Shown here: positions 47,789 to 58,980 of the stretch, one piece after another | Numbering within the stretch: the first letter of the stretch is position 1 | Layout: each line of letters starts with the position of its first letter | Source: Periplaneta americana | Taxonomy: Eukaryota > Arthropoda > Insecta > Blattodea > Blattidae | Assembly: GCF_040183065.1 (NCBI RefSeq) | Contig: NC_091120.1 | Coordinates: forward strand, 182,919,396 to 182,983,395 | Length of the DNA: 64,000 bases | Direction: 5' to 3' | Notes under the pieces: generated by a model | What the model saw: only the letters and a program-made list of their open reading frames with translations | Told to the model about the DNA's origin: nothing | Databases searched by the model: none | Position numbers and translations under genes: made by a program

Positions 47789-47900
47789 TAAGAATCGAAT
47801 CACTAACGAGTTTCTGCAGTGAATAAGCATCCATGGAACGAACACACAAAATATGCATATTTTGCGCTTTTCTACCTATTATTATAAAATTTATGACCGA

Positions 47901-48661
47901 CAGGCCAACACATCCTCGAACCCTCTACAATTTTGCAAAGAAAACTTGTTTTTATCTTAGTGACCTACATATTTTGAATATTCCTTGAAATTACACGCTG
48001 TTTCAAAATATAGTTACAAAATATAGTGTGTGTCCAAAATATTGTTTCCGTTTTGAACAGTAGCAGACAGTTTCCGTTTCCGCGTTGGACAGTTTCCGTT
48101 TTATTCAGGAAAAATTACACACAATACACACAAATTTCGCCGGGACCAATAAACTGTTCCGAAATAGGATTCCGGATTGTTCAGGTTCCGATTTGAACAG
48201 GTTTCACTGTATATAGCTTTTGTTAAGATGTTCTATATTTTGAAGCAGTGGTATAGTTTATGTAGAGCATCGTCGGGATATGATAAGTCATTGCCTGAAA
48301 CCACAAACATTCATTGATATTATCCAGAGACTTATCTGAAACACTTTCAAAATTAATTGTAAAATCCTTTATCATGTTCTGATTGATATTACTGTGTATA
48401 ATTCACTTTCTCCAACTATTATTCAAAACATTTTCTCTTTCTTCGTCATAATTCACTTCATTTCGTGCCAACTTAGAATCCAATATGGAGTGGCGGACGG
48501 TGGGTTTGAAAGTTGCGTGGGCCAAGACGTGACTGATCAGAGTCTGCATTTTATGTATTAAAATATATAGGATCTGTCACGTAGACCTACCTCATTACCA
48601 AGCCCCGAATTTCTAAGTTTAAGAAAACTAAAACTCTTGTTTTAGGACTTTAAATCTTATA
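47901..48661. other. right end of the pogo-like element and unassigned sequence
   Basis: Up to 48209 this is pogo-element sub-terminal sequence. 48212-48660 has no recognised content. Confidence 0.5.
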
Positions 48662-49367
48662 CAGTAAAACCCTCGTTTATCCGGACTTAGTTGACCGGTT
48701 TAACGATAGTCCGGATTAACTGAAATAACCTAAAGAACAGTAGAAATGCAATAAAACTCCGTTTATAGCTACAAAACACATTTATTATGGTGTATTTAAA
48801 GGGCATAGGCCTAAATATACTATACACTACAGTAAAATGTAAAGCAATACATACAATGTAGTACAATATTTAATACTATAGGTGTAATATTGTAATATTT
48901 GTAATTCCATAGTTCTAATATATGAAGGCAAGTCTTAAAACACGCCTGGGACTCGCGTTACGGAATGCGAACTGGTTCGAGTCCTCGTGGGGGAAGAAAT
49001 TTTCTCATGAAATTTCGGCCAGTGTATGGGACCGGTGCCCACCCAGCATCGTGATGCACTTGGGGAGCTACGATAGGTAGCGAAATTTGGTTGCGAATAC
49101 CAGCTATAACGGCTGGGGGGCTCATCGTGCTAACCACAGGATACCTCCATTCTGGTTGGATGATCGTCCACCTCTGCTTCGGCATGTAGGCGTGAGGCTA
49201 GCAGCCGGCTGGTTTGTCTAGGTCCTTCATGGGCTGTAGCGCCACGGATTTATTTTTATTAAGTCTTAAAACAAGGTTCTTTAATTTGTCAAAACTCATC
49301 CTTTTTTTTCCTGTCCGGATTAAGCGAATTCCGGCTTATCGGGGTCAGGATTAACGAGGTTTTAAGG
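48662..49367. mobile_element. pogo/Tigger-type non-autonomous element
   Basis: Inverted ends CAGTAAAACCCTCGTTTATC and the complement of CCTTAAAACCTCGTTAATCC, with TA on both sides. CCTCG..TATCCG is typical of pogo/Tigger termini. It holds a SINE at 48943-49260; without the SINE it is under 400 bp and non-coding. Confidence 0.75.
48943..49260 (+). mobile_element. tRNA-derived SINE, family 3
   Basis: A 318-bp insertion with a perfect 13-bp target duplication AAGTCTTAAAACA (48930-48942 and 49261-49273). A B-box-like GGTTCGAGTCC lies near the 5' end (48973). The body contains GCTATAACGGCTGGGGGG and GCAGCCGGCTGGTTTGTC, and the tail is ATTTATTTTTATT. The A box is degenerate. The 75-codon minus-strand frame over it is not a gene. 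Confidence 0.88.
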
Positions 49368-49857
49368 TATTTATGAATTTATAGAATCACGTGATTGTGC
49401 TACGTCTGACTCTGACACGCGTCTTTGCTTTTAAAATTTGTCTGATGTTTCTACAAACTGCCGTCCTCTGTATACATTGTCGCCGCATTGTAGGGATTTC
49501 CTTTCAAAGAATACCGTCTGCAATAAAGCATTTACATAGCAATGAACGGTAATACTACAGTGTGTCCTACTCGCTACCGAACCCGGAATTTATTTTAATA
49601 ATTCCAATACTAATGAAGATATTGATCACTGTTGTGTGGTGCAACTTGGAGTAGCAACAATGCTCTTGTCCGCTGGCTTATTTGTGATTGTTATCTTGCG
49701 TGTGTAATCATTGATTGTTGATTGTGTTTATTCGTAATTCGAGTTTATTGGAGAACGGACTCAATACATATTTTCATTTTGAAAGGCGGTATGACCGACA
49801 AGCAAAAATACAATGAGTATAGGATAAGTGGGACCGTCTATTTGCTTATCATCTATA

Positions 49858-51336
49858 TCTATTCTAATAATAAATCTGTAGCCGAAAAGTTTCTGGTAAT
49901 TTTCGATTTTCCAAAAATAATTGGTCCTAACATATATAATTAACCGCTCTGAAACCGAAAATCGCTTTTTTGAAATTTTTGTTTGTATGTCTGTCTGTCT
50001 GAACAGTTATATTACCGGTTGTTCTATATGGTTGTAAAGCTTGGACTCTCACTTTGAGAGAGGAACAGAGATTAAGGGTGTTTGAGAATAAGGTTCTTAG
50101 GAAAATATTTGGGGCTAAGAGGGATGAGGTTACAGGAGAATGGAGAAAGTGACACAACGCAGAACTGCACGCATTGTATTCTTCACTTGACATAATTAGG
50201 AACATTAAATCCAGACGCTTGAGATGGACAGGGCATGTAACACGTATGGGCGAATCCAGAAATGCATATAGAGTGTTAGTTGGGAGGCCGACGGGAAAAA
50301 GACCTTTGGGGAGGCCGAGACGTAGATGGGAAGATAATATTAAAATGGATTTGAGAGAGGTGGGATATGATGGTGGAGACTGGATTAATCTTGCTCAGGA
50401 TAGGGTTCAATGGTGGGCTTATGTGAGGGCGGCAATGAACCTCCGGGTTCCTTAAAAGCCAGTAAGTAAGTAAGTATGTCTGTCTGTCTGTCTGCCTGGA
50501 TGTTTGTTACCTTTTCACGCGATAATGGCTGAACCGATTTATATGAAAATTGGAATATAAATTAAGTTTGTTGTAACTTAGAATTTAGGCTATATGGAAT
50601 TCAAAATATTTCATTTAAAAGGGGGGTTATAAGGGGGCTTGAATTGAATAAATCGAAATATCTCCCTTATTATTAATTTTCATGAAAAATATTACATGAC
50701 AAAAGTTTCTTTAAAAATAATTTCCGATAAGTTTTATTCTATGCAAAATTTTGATAGAACTGATATTTAATGAGATAAATGAGTTTCAAAATTACAATAA
50801 CAACGCCATCTAAGGCGGTGTAATGAAATAAAAAACAAATGACTCCGTCTGTAAGGGACCTTGGACAACAACAATCGAAAGCTATGAATCATAGCCTACA
50901 GAGAATGTTTCTGTCTTTGTATGAAGTAATATCGGAAGCTAAATTAACCGATTTCTATAATTAATTATTAATTCACCATTGGAAAGTGTAGTTTCTCTAG
51001 ATGGACATAATGCTATAATGTTATTACACTAACTTCTGAGTGAATCGAGGACAGGTAAGATTAAAATAGCTTCTTATGCACAGAAAACTTGATAGGCTAT
51101 TCTGTACATTCGTTTCCTGTATTTCCTAAAATAATTTTTATGACCAAATGAGTGGTCTCTGGGTCAAAATGATCGCATTTGAATTTTTTTTAATACAATT
51201 TAAATTAAGTAACATAATAAACGATTTATCCTTCTATCAAACACGAATGTTCCCTGGATCAAATGTCCTATTTTAAATATGTAATTACTTTATATTTATT
51301 TCTAACGGGTGCAGCGGAGCGCACGGGTAGGGCTAG
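49858..51336 (+). mobile_element. Helitron-like element H2
   Basis: Begins TCTATTCTAATAATAAATCT and ends GCACGGGTAGGGCTAG before T. The 3' end has a GTGC...GCAC hairpin (GGGTGCAGCGGAGCGCACGG) a few bases before CTAG. TC...CTAG ends, the 3' hairpin, insertion between A and T, and no target duplication fit Helitrons. A LINE fragment interrupts it at 50001-50476; net length is about 1.0 kb. No Rep/helicase is encoded, so it is non-autonomous. Confidence 0.72.
50001..50476 (+). mobile_element. LINE 3' fragment with (TAAG)n tail
   Basis: A 476-bp plus-strand insertion with 13-bp target duplication TGTCTGTCTGTCT (49988-50000 and 50477-50489). It encodes LPVVLYGCKAWTLTLREEQR, RVFENKVLRKIFGAKRDEV, RRLRWTGHVTRMGESRNAYR and PLGRPRRRWEDNIKMDLREV, ending RAAMNLRVP. 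A single stop follows GEWRK. It is the post-RT C-terminal part of an RTE- or Jockey-like LINE, the same family as 11182-11477. Confidence 0.9.
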
Positions 51337-51361
51337 TACTGTATAATAATATATAGTGCTA

Positions 51362-51443
51362 TAAACTATATTACATTTTTATTGATTAACGTTTTCGGCA
51401 TGATATGCCATCATCAGATCATAAGAAGCTATCACTTTATACA
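51362..51443 (-). repeat. left member of an inverted pair with hammerhead-like core
   Basis: The reverse complement matches 56289-56371 over about 80 bases with few mismatches. Its core on the minus strand is CTGATGA, T, GGCATATCATGCC (5-bp stem, 3-base loop), then GAAAACGTTAATCAATAAAA. Helitron H3 starts directly after it at 51444. Confidence 0.75.
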
Positions 51444-52619
51444 TCTATACTAATAATAAATCTGTAGCCGAAATTTTTCTGGTAATTTTCGATTTTCCAA
51501 AAATAATTGGTCCTAACATATATAATTAACCACCCTGAAACCGAAAATCGCTTTTTTGAAATTTTTGTCTGTCTGTCTGTCTGTATGTTTGTTACCTTTT
51601 AACGCGATAATGGCTGAACGGATTTCGATGAAAATTGGAATATAAATTAAGTTCGTTGTAACTTAGATTTTAGGCTATATGACATTCAAAATACATTATT
51701 TAAAAGGGGGGTTATAAGGAGGCCTGAATTAAATAAATCGAAATATCTCGCTTATTATTGATTTTTTGTGAAAAATGTTACATAACAAAAGTTTCTTTAA
51801 ACATAATTTGCGATAAGGTTTATTTCTTGAAAAATTTAGATAGGACTGATATTTCATAAGATAAATGAGTTTTAAAATTAAAATAACTGCCATCTAAGGC
51901 AGTGTAATGAATTAAAAAACAAAAGACTTCGTCTATAAGGGGCCTTGGAGAGCAACAATCGAAAGCTATGAAAGATAGCCTACAGAGAATGTTTCTGTGT
52001 TTTATGAAGTAATATCGGAAGCTAAATTAACCGATTTGTATAATTAATTATTATTTCACCACTGGAAAATGTAGTTTCTCTAGATGGACGTAATGCTATA
52101 ATGTTATTACAGTAACTTCTGATATAATATAATATAATATAATATAATATAATATAATATAATATAATATAATATAATATAATATATGATATAATATAAT
52201 ATAATATAAGTTATTTGAAGGGTTCAATACCATAGTGGGCCAAGCGCCATTTACTTAATACGTAGAAAACAAGGGTTAAAATTAAGTTATTACCATAATT
52301 CAATGCAAACCTATAACAAGTAAAATAAAATATACACATTAAATCTAAATGATGTCAATCTTCATTAAACTATGGTTGCATGTAATAAAAATTAAGAAAC
52401 ATGTTAAAAGAATTGTCAGTGCACCAAATGAGTGTCTCTGGACCAAAATGATCGCATTTTAATTATTTGGATGCAATTTAAATTAAGTAACATATTAAAC
52501 GATTTATCCTTCTATCAAACACGAATATTCCCTGGATCAGATGTCCTATTTTAATTATGTAATTATTTTATATTCATTTCTAACGGGTGCAGCGGAGCGC
52601 ACGGGTAGCCTACGGCTAG
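51444..52619 (+). mobile_element. Helitron-like element H3 (complete)
   Basis: A 1176-bp copy starting TCTATACTAATAATAAATCT and ending GTAGCCTACGGCTAG before T, preceded by A. Inside are GTCTGTCTGTCTGTCTG, AAAGGGGGGTTATAAGGAGG, and an (ATAAT)n tract at 52127-52209. Shares full length with H4 in opposite orientation. Non-coding. Confidence 0.75.
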
Positions 52620-52879
52620 TGCTTAATATTGGTACAACCCGAACATCAGTCATAGCTGAGCAGCCGAATAGAATACATCACTTCAACAACAAAAACCAAA
52701 ACAACAACAACCACCACCACCACCACTACCGCACGTAAGTCAACATCTCACAACCATTTACCTCGAGATCAATTAAATACTTCATTTTAAATTGACTTAA
52801 CTTCCAATTTCGCGTGTTCACAGTACACTCGGCAGACTGAGGTTCGAGATGTGATATCCTAAAAAAAAACTGTATAATA
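52620..52879. other. unassigned sequence with AAC/CCA microsatellite
   Basis: AAC- and CCA-rich tract at 52684-52729. No gene. Confidence 0.5.
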
Positions 52880-53918
52880 CAGGGTGATTCAGATCACCAG
52901 TAACAGTAATTTATTTCGGAAACTAGTGCATGAAAATTTCCGAGACAAAAATATTTATAACTAAACCACATGTGAACTTTCACTAGAACTTGATTTCATC
53001 AATCAGTTCTGAAAGAAAGTAGGGTCAGTGACGTATCACTTTAAAATTTCAAATGGGAGTCGGGGTCAAATAGGGTACCATTTGATAGAGCTCTTCAAAA
53101 CAAACAACTTTCATAGCAAACGTTTTTATTAATTCCTACTCTTTCAATGAGAAAACGTACGAAAATGCAATGGGTTATTCGGATCACCCGTAAATCAATT
53201 ATTTCGGAAACTAGTGCATGAAAATTTTCGAGACAAAAATATTTATAACTAAACCACATGTGAACTTTCACTAGAACTTGATTTCATCAATCAGCTCTAA
53301 CAGGAAGTAGGTTCAGTGGCGTATCATTTTTAAATTTCAAATGAGAGTCGGGTCAAATAGGGCACCATTTGATAGAGCTTTTCAAAACAAACAACTTTCA
53401 TAGGAAACGTTTTTCTTAATTGCTACTCTGCCAGTCACTTGACCACGCCGAAGTATTAGGAGTCACTGACAGTGTTAGAAGAAGAGTACAGGTGTGTGCT
53501 GCTCAGAACGGCAGATAGTTTGAAAATTTATAAAAAATTAATGGAATTATCAAGCCTTTCAGTAACATGTCAACATTAATTGTCTTGTTTACATTTTCGT
53601 CTTGTAACATTTCTCAATATTGATGACATTGTCTTTTTGTACGTTTTCTCATTGAAAGAATAGGAATTGATAAAAACGTTTCCTATGAACGTTGTTTGTT
53701 TTGAAGAGCTCTATCAAATGGTACCCTATTTTACCCGACTCCCATTTGAAATTTTAAAGTGATACGCCACTGACCCTACTTCCTTTTAAGGCTGATTGAT
53801 GAAATCAAGCTCAAGTAAAAATTTCCATGTGGTTTAGTTATAAATATTATTGTCCCGAAAATTTTCATGCACTAATTTCCGAAATAAATTACTGTTACGG
53901 GTGGTCTGAATCACCCTG
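52880..53918. mobile_element. long-TIR element with one arm duplicated
   Basis: Outer ends CAGGGTGATTCAGATCACC and the complement of CAGGGTGATTCAGACCACC, with TA on both sides. The left arm (52880-53155) is inverted at 53640-53918 over ~280 bases. It is also repeated in direct orientation at 53165-53430. No frame of interest. A non-autonomous Tc1/mariner-type element is most likely. Confidence 0.82.
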
Positions 53919-54189
53919 TATATGTTCAGTTCAAGCTGTTATTTTAATATCTAATATTATTCATTTTAACTCAATTTTAACGCCATTAAGCTTCTTAATA
54001 CTTGATCTAATATCCAATGCAATTTATGCAACATAATTTACAATCAAAGCAAAAAATAGCTAACTGCAACCATGAATTTTCCCAACTTGCTTGATTACAA
54101 TATAAACATAAAAGTGAACTACGAGAAATGATATCTTCCCTCCGAAGAATTTATATCAAGTGTCAATGTTTTATAGTTTTATTCAATTA
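53919..54189. other. unassigned AT-rich link
   Basis: Short AT-rich sequence between the long-TIR element and H4. Nothing recognised. Confidence 0.4.
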
Positions 54190-55364
54190 CTAGCCGTACC
54201 CGTGGGCTCCGCTGCACTCGTTAGAAATAAATATAAAGTAATTACATAATTAAAATAGGACGTTTGATCCAGGGAATATTCGTGTCTGATAGAAGGATAA
54301 ATCGTTTAATATGTTACTTAATTTAAATTGCATCCAAATAATTAAAATGCGATCATTTTGGTCCAGAGACACTCATTTGGTGCAATGACAATTCCTTTAA
54401 CCTGTTTCTTAATTTTTATTACATGCAACCATAGTTTAATGAAGATTGACATCATTTACATTTAATGTGTATATTTTATTTTACTTGTTATAGGTTTGCA
54501 TGGTATGGTAATAACTTAATTTTAACCCATGTTTTCTACGTATTCATTAAATGGCGCTTGGCCCACTATGGTTGTGAACCCTTGAAATAACTTAAATTAT
54601 ATTATATAATATTACATATTATATTATATTATATTATATTATATTATATTATATTATATAATATAATATTATATTATATTATATTATATCAGAAGTTATG
54701 TAATAACATTATAGCATTATGCCCATCTAGAAAACTACACTTTCCAATGGTGAAATAATAATTAATTATATAAATCGGTTAATTTAGCTTCCGATATTAC
54801 TTCATACAAACACAGAAACATTCTCTGTAGGCTATCTTTCATAGCTTTCGATTTTGCTGTCCAAGGCCCCTTATAGACGAAGTCATTTGTTTTTTAATTC
54901 ATTACACGGCCTTATATGGCAGTTATTTTAATTTTAAAACTCATTTATCTCATTAAATAACAGTCCTATCAAAATTTTTCAAGGAATAAAAAGTATCGCA
55001 AATTATGTTTAAAGAAACTTTTGTTATGTAACATTTTTCAGAAAAATCAATAATAAGCGAGATATTTCCATTTACTTAATTCAGTCTCACTTATAACCCC
55101 CCTTTTAAATAATGTATTTTGAATGTCATATAGCCTAAAATCTAAGTTACAACGAACCTAATTTATATTCCAATTTTCATCGAAATCCGTTCAGCCATTA
55201 TCGCGTGAAAAGGTAACAAATATACAGACAGACATACAAACAAAAATGTCAAAAAAGCGATTTTCGGTTTCAGGGTGGTTAATTATATATGTTAGGACCA
55301 ATTATTTTTGGAAAATCGAAAATTATCAGAAAAATTTCGGCTACAGATTTATTATTAGTATAGA
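54190..55364 (-). mobile_element. Helitron-like element H4 (complete, minus)
   Basis: A 1175-bp copy. The minus strand begins TCTATACTAATAATAAATCT at 55364 and ends CTAG at 54190. It contains the inverted counterpart of the (ATAAT)n tract (54598-54690) and the GTCTGTCTG region near 55225. Nearly full-length match to H3 in opposite orientation, 1.6 kb away. Confidence 0.75.
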
Positions 55365-56288
55365 TTGTTCTTGTATTCAATTTTAACACATTATGGTATA
55401 ATGATATTCACATATTGTTCAATCTAACAACTGAATTAGGACATATCTAATCAACGAGCATTGTCTATATAACTAGTGTAACCAGCGAATAGGGATTACA
55501 CTGGAATGGACACTGAGCGAATTTTCCTGTGTTTTGTTTCTCTGTGCGCCGGCGTTTAGTTCCACTTTCAAGCGCTAGAGGTTAGTTTAATCGAGCACAC
55601 GCTAAGATAATAATTGAGTATAGAGTTGAGACACAGGATCCAAACATCGCCTACCTTATTGCATAATCCAGTAACGCTTTGCTTCAAATAAATTCAAGTT
55701 AACAGCTTTTCCTCATTTCTCAGTGACAAACTAGTTGTAATAATAATTGTTTACATTTTATATATAATAAATTATATTAAAAATAATATACATTATAAAG
55801 TTATGTATCAAATTCGTTTAATATTTGTATACAATACAATATAGGTATATAGTTTTACTTCTCATAGGAGTTTTGTTTTTCCATTTTCAGCGCTATCAAA
55901 TCATTACATATTTTAATTCTTGATGAGGGTCAACGTCTCAACTCTCATTATAACGGAACTCTAGAGTCTAGACATTACAGTTAATGACGGATTTGTTATT
56001 TTATCGGTCCAATTTATTTTTTTTAGTACTTCATATACTTAAATGTATTAATTGTATATGTTATATTTCCGCTGTGTCGACTGCTAGCTGGTGTGATGTC
56101 AGTGCCAACTCTAGGGAGAAAGCAGAATCTCACGCTCAAACTGGTTTGAAGGTCATTGAAATCAGTCCTGCTACATCAAAGGTACCGACGCGAAGTGTCC
56201 ATACTGCATAATTATCTATATTCTGGTGTAACCATGATTATTGTTATTTGAATATACTGCATTTAACCTATATTTTACCAATAATAAG
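55365..56288. other. unassigned sequence
   Basis: A 75-codon frame lies at 55984-56211, with no recognised domain. I do not call a gene. Confidence 0.4.
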
Positions 56289-56371
56289 CATGTATAAAGT
56301 GATAGTTTCTCACGACCTGATGATGGCATATCATGCCGAAAACGTTAATCAATAAAAGTGTAATATAGTTT
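56289..56371 (+). repeat. right member of the inverted pair with hammerhead-like core
   Basis: The core CTGATGA is at 56317-56323, with stem GGCAT/ATGCC at 56325-56337, then GAAAACGTTAATCAATAAAA from 56338. The upstream 20 bases differ from the left member, but the core and downstream ATAAAA.TGTAATATAGTTTA agree. The layout recalls the terminal repeats of Penelope-like elements, which can carry hammerhead ribozymes; no Penelope RT is visible between the pair. Confidence 0.65.
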
Positions 56372-56381
56372 ACGCTCGATC

Positions 56382-56642
56382 ATGCCGAAATGTAGTAATT
56401 ATACACCTGGTAGCAGACCTTTAATGCATGTCATTAAAGTACACCTACTCATTAAAGGTCAGGTCTTTCAGCCAATGACGACTCAGGTTACAACTGTTCA
56501 GCCAATGACAGATCAGCTTTCTACCGTTATAAAACCGCAAGTATCGATTATTCTAGGATATGCAATCGAAAGAGAATTAGCGAAAAGTTACGGAGGCTGG
56601 AAATCCAATACTGTCGCAGAAGGTTATGTTCTGTTACTATAA
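56382..56642 (+). pseudogene. possible tyrosine-recombinase C-terminal remnant
   Basis: An 86-codon frame whose end reads IERELAKSYGGWKSNTVAEG then Y. The GGWKS.TVAEGY block resembles the tail of Crypton-like tyrosine recombinases around the catalytic Tyr. The first ~55 residues match nothing I know and contain a short internal repeat (QPMTTQV/QPMTDQL). Assignment is tentative. Confidence 0.35.
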
Positions 56643-56900
56643 TAATTAGCGTTAATTGTAAATAATATTCAAAAAATTCAACTTATCATCTCGTTTTTCA
56701 ATGTCTAATTTTATTTCAATGTTATCTCTGTAGGTTCTTATGGCCTAGCAAGGTCAATGTGCACATCTGTTTCTCGGAAAAAATCAATACTTTCGCGTCT
56801 GCGCACATCTCACAACATACGGGACATTGGCCAAGGTCAGATACAAAGAAAATTAATAATATCAAGTTAGAAATATGGTCGAGCATAAAAAGTCGTATGA
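56643..56900. other. unassigned sequence
   Basis: No frame or repeat recognised. Confidence 0.4.
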
Positions 56901-57013
56901 AACTCGCCTATAATGGTAATTAAGAAGCTCGTATGAAAATTATGAAACTCGCTTGCGCTCGTTTCATAAATATCCATATTCGCTTCTTAATTACCTTCAT
57001 TATAGGCTCGTTG
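56901..57013. repeat. snap-back palindrome, ~55-bp arms
   Basis: The left arm starts AACTCGCCTATAATGGTAAT and continues TAAGAAGCTCG. The right arm read backwards starts AACGAGCCTATAATGAAGGT and continues AATTAAGAAGCG. Almost no loop separates them (TTGCGCTCG at the centre). Confidence 0.8.
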
Positions 57014-58601
57014 CATAATGTACTATTATAACACTACATGTTATTTGATAAGCAAATAGACGGTTCCACTTATCCTATACTCATTAGACTCAATACAGTT
57101 CAGTTCGTTGAAAGACAAGTAGTGCAGATGAAATTAATCTGTAGACTCTAGAAGAGCGTGCGTTTACTATTCGAGTGTATTGGAAGACAGACTCAATACA
57201 GGCATGTCAAGAGCGGTTCGTAGAGAGATTTGGAGACAACCGATATCTACCAAGTAAATCCACCATTTGGGCCTTATCGAAGAAAAAACACATGGAACTC
57301 TAATGGAACAGACATCAGGAGTAGAGAACAAATGACACAGGAAACGATCGAGAATGTGAAGGATAGGCTACTAGCGTCTCCTTCTAAATCACTCCGCCGA
57401 CTTTCGCAAGAAACAGGAATGTCCAAAAGCACTTGTCAGCGTGCTGCAAAAAAAGCGAAGCTTCACGCTTACCGTCACTGTTGTGCACAAATTAAAAGAA
57501 ACTGACAAAGTGAAACGAGTACGTTACTGTCAAATGTTTCAAACATTTCTTCAAAATAAAGCGACCATTCTGGACTACACTTGGTTCACGGACGAGACGT
57601 GGTTTCACCTGTCGGGCTAGATCAGTGATGTCAAAGCAAGCGCATTTTTCTGACCTTGACGTCGTGCGCGGGCATCAAGCGCTAAGTATGGAAAGAGGAA
57701 GGGCTGTGTATATGAATAAGCAGACTGTTGGATTAAGAAAACAGTGGTGCACAAACTTCAAACGGAACGTGAAATTTTATGTCGTTATTTTTATATGGCT
57801 TCTTTCTGTTTGATATTTCCTATATTGTCTGTAAAACAAAAGTACTAATACCAATTTCTTAATATTGCACTTGTGTTTTAAATGTTAATAACATAATATA
57901 GAGTTAAGAAGGAATATTCACATAAATTCCATAGTAATACAACTATACTGTACTAAATGGATGAAACACATCTTTCATAAAGAAAGTGATATCCCAAAAA
58001 AGAGATTGAGTATGACATGATAAGTTGGAACTGATATTGATGGTTCCTTTAGCCTTATAAAAGTAATCAATAAACTAATCAAAACAATATTACAGTACAA
58101 AGCAAAGTTACCTAGGTGCTCTATATGTTTTAAATGTAACTAATATTACATAACAAAACTCTTATCGCATTATGCTTTTAAGGTGATACTTGTGAGCAAC
58201 TTCCTACCATCAGAATATTAAATTATTTTCTCGAAATCTGCTGAAGCTATAGAGCTGACATTTTTACAACATATGGGCATGTATCTTTTGCTTATTATGT
58301 AACAGTAGTTGCTTTGTTAATTAATTTCCTTACAAACAATTTCCATGCGAATATTTTCAAAATTTTCAATACACTATCTTCAGTAATACGTATTTACGGT
58401 ATATTAGATTTAAGAAAACATTCTGTAAGGCTACTAAATAAATAGGCCTAAATCTGAAAATTTCACTTTTCTATAAAAATAGTTAAGAAAATATTTATTT
58501 TGAATAAAAAAAAATCAAACTTCTGAAAATGAGCATTAAAATTAAAACTTACATTCTTATAATGCACTTATACTTGTCAGACAAATATAAGAATTAACAT
58601 G

Positions 58602-58731
58602 TATGTATGTATGTATGTATGTATGTATGTATGTATGTATGTATGTATGTATGTATGTATGTATGTATGTATGTATGTATGTATGTATGTATGTATGTAT
58701 GTATGTATGTATGTATGTATGTATGTATGTA
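58602..58731. repeat. (ATGT)n microsatellite
   Basis: About 32 perfect copies. The MYVCMYVC- and IHTYIHTY-type open frames on the two strands are artefacts of it. Confidence 0.97.
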
Positions 58732-58854
58732 TTTATTCACACTGCAATGTGTATATACCGGGTGGCAGTGGTAACTAATTACACTCAATAATGACAATAA
58801 TAATCTTATTAATTAAAACTACAATTACAATAATAAAAATACTAATAATTAATA

Positions 58855-58855
58855 C

Positions 58856-58907
<52 letters not shown>

Positions 58908-58927
58908 AATACTACTACTACTACTAC

Positions 58928-58978
<51 letters not shown>
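58855..58978. repeat. (AAT)n/(ACT)n microsatellite
   Basis: Compound trinucleotide tract; the poly-Asn frame across it is not a gene. Confidence 0.95.

Positions 58979-58980
<2 letters not shown>

Larger units (their letters stand above)
44943..48209 (-). mobile_element. pogo-like DNA transposon with nested insertions
   Basis: Inverted ends CAGTGAAATCTGTTCAAGAC and the complement of CAGTGAAACCTGTTCAAATC, with TA on each side (44941-44942 and 48210-48211). Repeats of GGACAG.TTTCCGT.TTATTCAGG occur near both ends (about 45000 and 48090). On the minus strand, 45415-45330 encodes AKQAVELGKKLNKPEFKASN then RWL, matching the CENP-B-type helix-turn-helix of pogo/Tigger transposases (...EFKASNGWL). 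The rest of the transposase is gone. The eL27 retrocopy and a Harbinger element lie inside; the net element is about 1.3 kb. Confidence 0.75.

Noticed and set aside
58594..58797. YIHT/MYVC repeat proteins on both strands
   Set aside because: Pure (ATGT)n microsatellite, open in all frames by composition.
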